From contig NZ_QEWP01000012.1 of assembly GCF_003121985.1 (NCBI RefSeq), positions 1-64,000 of the forward strand: a DNA stretch of 64,000 nt. Direction: 5' to 3'. The notes under the pieces are model-generated. The model ran no database searches. It saw nothing but the letters and a program-made list of their open reading frames with translations, and had not been told where the DNA came from. Every line of letters begins with the position of its first letter. The first letter of the stretch is position 1. The stretch comes from Marinilabilia rubra. Lineage in GTDB: Bacteria; Bacteroidota; Bacteroidia; Bacteroidales; Marinilabiliaceae. The translations under genes and the position numbers were made by a program. Below, piece by piece: positions 60,722-64,000 of the stretch.

Positions 60722-60752
60722 CAAACTTATATCAGCCCTGTTTTTACACCAA
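60722..60752 (-). promoter_or_regulatory. Promoter of the thioredoxin-like/trxB operon
   Basis: On the minus strand TTGG (60752-60749), 19-bp spacer, TAAGTTTG (60729-60722). The -7 element is perfect and -33 has TTG. It leaves a ~60-nt leader before ATG 60653. Confidence 0.6.
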
Positions 60753-60860
60753 TAAAATGGCACTGGACGATTCCGGGTTATGACCTGAATTATTTCAGTA
60801 ATTATTATGTCATCATACAGGTTTTTGCTAATTTTCATTTCCTTAAAAAGAGTTTACCGG

Positions 60861-60988
60861 GGCCGTCTCAAAAGTTAGAATTTGATGTCATTCTGAGCTT
60901 GTCGAAGAATCTTTTTGTTTGAAAAACAGGTGTTTCGACTTCGCTCAACATGACAAACCTTTTGTTTTTTATACTTTTGAGACAGCTT
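60861..60988 (-). mobile_element. MITE-like element R2, copy 2 (inverted)
   Basis: 128 bp. In minus orientation it reads GCTGTCTCAAAAGTAT, then CATGTTGAGCGAAGTCGAAA, then ATTCTTCGACAAGCTCAGAA, ending ACTTTTGAGACGGCC. It matches copy 1 at 59196-59337 throughout. The two copies face each other across the trxB operon. Confidence 0.75.
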
Positions 60989-61043
60989 CATAGAAATAAA
61001 ATCATCCCCCTAGCCAGTAAACGAATATCTAATTCACGCAAAA

Positions 61044-62000
61044 ATGGAATACACCAAATTAGGGAAAAACGGCCCCAAAATTTCAACCATCGGCTTCGGT
61101 GCCTGGGGCATCAGCGGTCGTGACTGGGGCCAAACAGATGACCACAAATCGAAAGAAGCCCTTCACCAGGCATTAAACAGCGGCGTTACATTTATCGACA
61201 CTGCTGACACCTACGGATCAGGACACTCCGAGGAGTTAATTCGTGAAGTCATAAAAGAAAGGGGCAATAAAGACCAAATAGTGATTGCCACCAAGGCCGG
61301 AAACAATTTTTACCCGTATTTGGGAGAAACCCACATAACGACTCCGGGAAATCCAGATTATTCTAAAAAACACTTAATATATGCGGCAGAACAAAGTATC
61401 CGGCGACTGGGTGTTGAGGCTTTGGATATCCTGCAATTGCATAGTCCGGACGCTTCCCTGCTTGAGATGGACGAACCATGGGAAGCATTGGAAATATTAA
61501 AACAACAAGGAAAAATAAAACATGCCGGTTGGAGTGTTCAGTCGTTTCAGGAAACAGCCCAAGCCCCTTTTTTGGAAAAACACCATGATATCATTGATGT
61601 TATTCAGGTTCGCTATAATCTGCTTGAGCGGGAAGCAGAGAAAGAACTATTTCCACTGGCACTGAAATACGGCACCGGCGTGATTGTCCGTATTCCTATC
61701 TTATTTGGCTTTCTGGCCGGAAAGTTTGACCGTATATCCAAGTTTGGAGATGACGACCATCGACGGTTTAATCTTTCGCCCGAAAAGCTGAAGACCTACC
61801 TGCAACAGCTTGAACATTTCCGGTCTTTCTTTGAAGCTCATAAAGACTACTCAATGGCTCAATTAAGTCTGAAATTCTGTATTTCGCATCCGGCTTGCCA
61901 TGTAGCCATTCCGGGAGGAAAAACTGCTCAGCAGGTAAAAGAAAATGTTGTAGCCTCAGATATAGAACTGGATTATGAGGATTTTCCGGAGATGAAGTAA
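61044..62000 (+). CDS. Aldo/keto reductase (cytosolic)
   Basis: A 318-residue TIM-barrel NADPH-dependent oxidoreductase. Catalytic residues fall in FIDTADTYGSGHSEELIRE (Asp, Tyr), VIATKAGNN (Lys) and LDILQLHSPDA (His). It lacks an export signal, unlike the relative at 41.2 kb. The C-terminal cofactor segment is CHVAIPGGKTAQQVKENVVA. Members act on aldehydes, ketones or inositols (many group with the general-stress AKR set); the substrate here is unknown. It is probably monocistronic and followed by a palindromic repeat. Confidence 0.9.
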   Translation: MEYTKLGKNGPKISTIGFGAWGISGRDWGQTDDHKSKEALHQALNSGVTFIDTADTYGSGHSEELIREVIKERGNKDQIVIATKAGNNFYPYLGETHITTPGNPDYSKKHLIYAAEQSIRRLGVEALDILQLHSPDASLLEMDEPWEALEILKQQGKIKHAGWSVQSFQETAQAPFLEKHHDIIDVIQVRYNLLEREAEKELFPLALKYGTGVIVRIPILFGFLAGKFDRISKFGDDDHRRFNLSPEKLKTYLQQLEHFRSFFEAHKDYSMAQLSLKFCISHPACHVAIPGGKTAQQVKENVVASDIELDYEDFPEMK

Positions 62001-62032
62001 AATCTAACTTATACTATCAATTTTCATTACAT

Positions 62033-62112
62033 AGAACGCAGATAACACAGATAGGACGGATTAAAGCGGATGATTTCTGCGAATATCAGTTTCATCTGTG
62101 TCATCTGCGTGC
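62033..62112. repeat. Palindromic repeat R4 (ACGCAGATRACACAGAT type), copy 1
   Basis: AGAACGCAGATAACACAGAT on the left and ATCTGTGTCATCTGCGT on the right form nearly perfect inverted arms around GGACGGATTAAAGCGGATG. This motif is a widespread bacterial intergenic repeat. A second, partial copy lies at 63622-63662, so the two bracket the gntP gene. Confidence 0.7.
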
Positions 62113-62221
62113 CATTTATAATGAATCATCCCTACAGGACTTACAAAAAGCTGAACCAGCTATCCAATTAAATCCCACTAAAAAATGGTATATTTAATTA
62201 CCTCATCAAAATCCAGGTCCT

Positions 62222-63565
62222 ATGGTTAACTACACACTCCTGATTGCCGTAATTGCAGGGATTGCCATTCTGCTAACACTCATTTTATATTTCCGGATTC
62301 AGGCCTTTATCTCTTTATTGATTGCCAGCATTGCAGTGGGGATAATAGCCGGCATGCCCCCACTCAGTATCATCGATACCATGCAAAAAGGAATGGGTGA
62401 TACATTGGGTTTCGTGGCTGTCATTGTGGGACTTGGGTCTATGTTTGGAGCTATACTCGAAAACTCCGGAGGAGCAGAAGCGCTGGCAAACCATCTATTA
62501 AGAAAGTTTGGTCAAAGACGGGCCTCCTGGGCTTTAATGTTCACCGGCTTTTTTGTGGCCATTCCCGTATTTTTCGATGTGGGTTTTATCATTCTGGTTC
62601 CACTTGTTTATTCTTTGCAACGCAAAACAGGAAAATCACTTTTGCTTTACGGATTGCCTCTTTTGGCAGGGCTGGCTATTACACATGCTTTCATACCCCC
62701 GACTCCCGGTCCTGTGGCCGTGGCTGATATTCTGGGAGCCGATCTGGGTTGGGTGATTCTCTTTGGATTCTTTGCCAGTATTCCGGCAGCCATATTGGGT
62801 GGACCGGCATTCGCCCGCTTCATATCAAAAAAAATCCATATTGATGCTCCTCATTTTACAGCTGAAGAAGAGGAAAAAACCTCTTTCCCGGCCCCCGGAA
62901 TCGTAATAAGCATCATTGGCATTCCCATTTTACTCATTGTTGCCAACACCTTATTGAACAGTCCGCTTTTTTCATCTGCACAGATTCCACCTATAATCAT
63001 AAAATGGATTGGTTTGGTGGGGCATCCATTCGCTGCTCTGGTCATTGCCAATTTAATTGCCTGGTACATTTTGGGCATAAAGAGAAAAACCGACAAAGAG
63101 AAATTACTTAAAATCATGACCCAATCAATGGGCCCCGCCGGCATAATCATCCTTCTCACAGGAGCAGGCGGTGTTTTCAAACAAATGCTGGTAGACACAG
63201 GGACCGGGGAGATGCTGGCCGCTTATTTTGCAGATTCCGGAATAGGGCTTCTGCTGTTTGCATTTGTGGCTGCAGCACTTGTTCGCATTTTGCAGGGGTC
63301 AGCCACGGTAGCCATGATTACTGCCGCCGGCCTAACAGCTCCGCTTTTATCCGCTGCTACCGGCGAAGCCGACAAAGCACTGCTGGTGATTGCCATTGCC
63401 TCGGGCGCCACCATCATGTCTCACGTCAACGACAGCGGATTCTGGCTGGTGGGCAAATACCTCAGACTGTCGGAAAAACAAACTTTCCAGAGCTGGACAA
63501 TGCTAACTACGGTGCTGGCGATTGCAGGGTTTGTAACAGTTTGGGTAATTTCTTTGTTTGTTTAA
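62222..63565 (+). CDS. GntP-family gluconate:H+ symporter
   Basis: A 447-residue inner-membrane permease with about 12-14 hydrophobic segments. Typical GntP signs are GMPPLSIIDTMQKGMGDTLG near the start, MFGAILENSGGAEALANHLL, FVAIPVFFDVGFIILVPLVY, HAFIPPTPGPVAVADILGAD, and late GATIMSHVNDSGFWLVGKYL. Family members import gluconate or related sugar acids (fructuronate, idonate, glycerate). No sugar-acid kinase lies next to it, so the substrate is open. The SMP-30-like lactonase at 51.8 kb could supply aldonates. It lies between two copies of repeat R4. Confidence 0.94.
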   Translation: MVNYTLLIAVIAGIAILLTLILYFRIQAFISLLIASIAVGIIAGMPPLSIIDTMQKGMGDTLGFVAVIVGLGSMFGAILENSGGAEALANHLLRKFGQRRASWALMFTGFFVAIPVFFDVGFIILVPLVYSLQRKTGKSLLLYGLPLLAGLAITHAFIPPTPGPVAVADILGADLGWVILFGFFASIPAAILGGPAFARFISKKIHIDAPHFTAEEEEKTSFPAPGIVISIIGIPILLIVANTLLNSPLFSSAQIPPIIIKWIGLVGHPFAALVIANLIAWYILGIKRKTDKEKLLKIMTQSMGPAGIIILLTGAGGVFKQMLVDTGTGEMLAAYFADSGIGLLLFAFVAAALVRILQGSATVAMITAAGLTAPLLSAATGEADKALLVIAIASGATIMSHVNDSGFWLVGKYLRLSEKQTFQSWTMLTTVLAIAGFVTVWVISLFV

Positions 63566-63621
63566 AGTGACTATAAGAAAAGCAAAAAGGATGATTGTGA
63601 AACTTACAATCTATAATTAAC

Positions 63622-63662
63622 AGAACGCAGATGACACAGATAACATCCGCTTTAATTCGTCA
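63622..63662. repeat. Palindromic repeat R4, partial copy 2
   Basis: AGAACGCAGATGACACAGAT followed by ATCCGCTTTAATTCGTC. The second part is the reverse complement of the GGACGGATTAAAGCGGAT centre of copy 1, so this looks like a half element rearranged at its centre. Confidence 0.6.
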
Positions 63663-63785
63663 ACTTTGCCTCCCCCGCATTCTATTTTCGTGACCTGGTT
63701 AAGGATTAAATTAGAAAAAATACCAATTCGATTTATTAACAGCATCCCCGAGTCATGGAGGGACTATTTTAAAAATAAAAATGAG

Positions 63786-63815
63786 TTTAGGAAAAGTTTT
63801 TTAGGTTTACATTTG
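63786..63815 (+). promoter_or_regulatory. Promoter of the Crp/Fnr-type gene
   Basis: TTTA (63786-63789), 18-bp spacer, TACATTTG (63808-63815, perfect -7). It places the start near 63822, about 30 bases before the ATG at 63851. Confidence 0.6.
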
Positions 63816-63850
63816 GATTTGAAAGCACGTTGCACCCCAAAAAGAGAATT

Positions 63851-64000
63851 ATGGACAGCAAACAATCAACCAACAGCATATTTGAATCAGCAGCCTGTTT
63901 TCAGGGGCTATATCCTGAAGAACTGGAAAAACTTGCTGACAAAAAAACCAGAGTGCAATACCTGAAAGGGGAAAATATTTTTAAACAAGGTGCCTTCTCA
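63851..64000 (+). CDS. Crp/Fnr-family regulator, N-terminal fragment (runs off the window)
   Basis: An open frame of 50 codons from ATG 63851 to the window edge. It reads CFQGLYPEELEKLADKKTRV then YLKGENIFKQGAF, the start of a cyclic-nucleotide-binding-type beta-barrel (LxxGexIFxqGd). This is how Crp/Fnr-type regulators begin in Bacteroidota, usually with 'F..l.......l.....' before the barrel. The N-terminus carries one cysteine (Cys16), not an Fnr-type Fe-S set. The DNA-binding domain lies beyond the window, so the family call is provisional. The gene has its own promoter, separate from gntP. Confidence 0.65.
   Translation, partial: MDSKQSTNSIFESAACFQGLYPEELEKLADKKTRVQYLKGENIFKQGAFS

Larger units (their letters stand above)
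60654..61043. other. Divergent intergenic region with promoter and R2 copy 2
   Basis: It contains the promoter of the thioredoxin-like/trxB operon (60722-60752) and the R2 element at 60861-60988. Its right end carries TACTTTTG, which by itself matches a -7 element pointing at the aldo/keto reductase gene; the -33 side is poor. No gene is seen. Confidence 0.5.

Overview
The window reads as a chromosomal segment of a Bacteroidota bacterium, most likely from the Marinilabiliales/Prolixibacteraceae part of the phylum (the order-level placement is inference). Supporting signs are a SusC/SusD-type starch utilisation locus, a second TonB-dependent receptor, many SPII lipoproteins without strong Shine-Dalgarno sites, and several promoters of the Bacteroidota form TTTG-N18..20-TAnnTTTG. 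No integrase, transposase gene, phage module or CRISPR array was found. Mobile DNA is limited to small non-coding repeat families in the gaps between genes.

Layout. 0.3-8 kb: a CPA2 cation/proton antiporter, a DUF434 protein, a TGAN tetranucleotide tract, a fused FAD/Fe-S oxidoreductase, recA and a Bcp peroxiredoxin. 8-17 kb: a TPR/PD40/SPOR envelope protein, clpS, an NfeD-type protein with flotillin-like floA, a sialate O-acetylesterase lipoprotein and a DUF4914 P-loop protein. 17.6-20.5 kb: tRNA-Ser(GCT) and tRNA-Pro(TGG) behind a clear promoter, then a triple-PAS hybrid histidine kinase. 20.5-22.2 kb: a long non-coding stretch with a possible short transcript, then a nickel superoxide dismutase gene whose leader looks like a Sec signal peptide ending directly before His1. 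22.5-34.3 kb: a starch locus on the minus strand (susR-like regulator, susC, susD, susE-like, GH13 amylase, GH97 alpha-glucosidase). 34.4-35.5 kb: two secreted thioredoxin-fold proteins.

36.1-40.1 kb: a compact plus-strand unit made of a stand-alone cobalamin-binding sensor domain with the W-x9-EH signature of CarH-type photoreceptors, a small unknown helical protein, a sensor histidine kinase, and an NhaC-type antiporter. 40.2-42.2 kb: an SDR and a Tat-exported aldo/keto reductase. 42.7-50.4 kb: a two-part arsenic region. The first part is arsR1, a small CxxC protein, ArsF-like, ArsG-like and an ArsP-like permease, aimed at organic or aromatic arsenicals. The second part is arsR2, arsC, arsM and acr3, for inorganic arsenic. 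Each part has an inverted-repeat operator lying on its -7 promoter element. Between them lie a barrel-like protein, a CDF-type cation transporter and a 48-residue cysteine-tailed lipoprotein. 50.7-52.7 kb: rubrerythrin, a 343-bp terminal-inverted-repeat element and an SMP-30-like lipoprotein. 52.9-59.1 kb: an ECF sigma operon (lipoprotein, sigma factor, membrane-anchored barrel protein, DUF4382 lipoprotein, TonB-dependent receptor) with a BlaI/MecI-like palindrome at its promoter. 59.2-64 kb: a trxB/thioredoxin-like pair bracketed by inverted copies of a MITE-like element, an aldo/keto reductase, a GntP permease and the start of a Crp/Fnr-type regulator cut by the window edge.

The strongest leads for follow-up are the cobalamin-sensor/kinase unit, the exported Ni-SOD, the shared operator geometry in the ars and sigma-factor promoters, and a four-copy intergenic repeat with conserved ends. 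All family names come from reading motifs; no database search was run.
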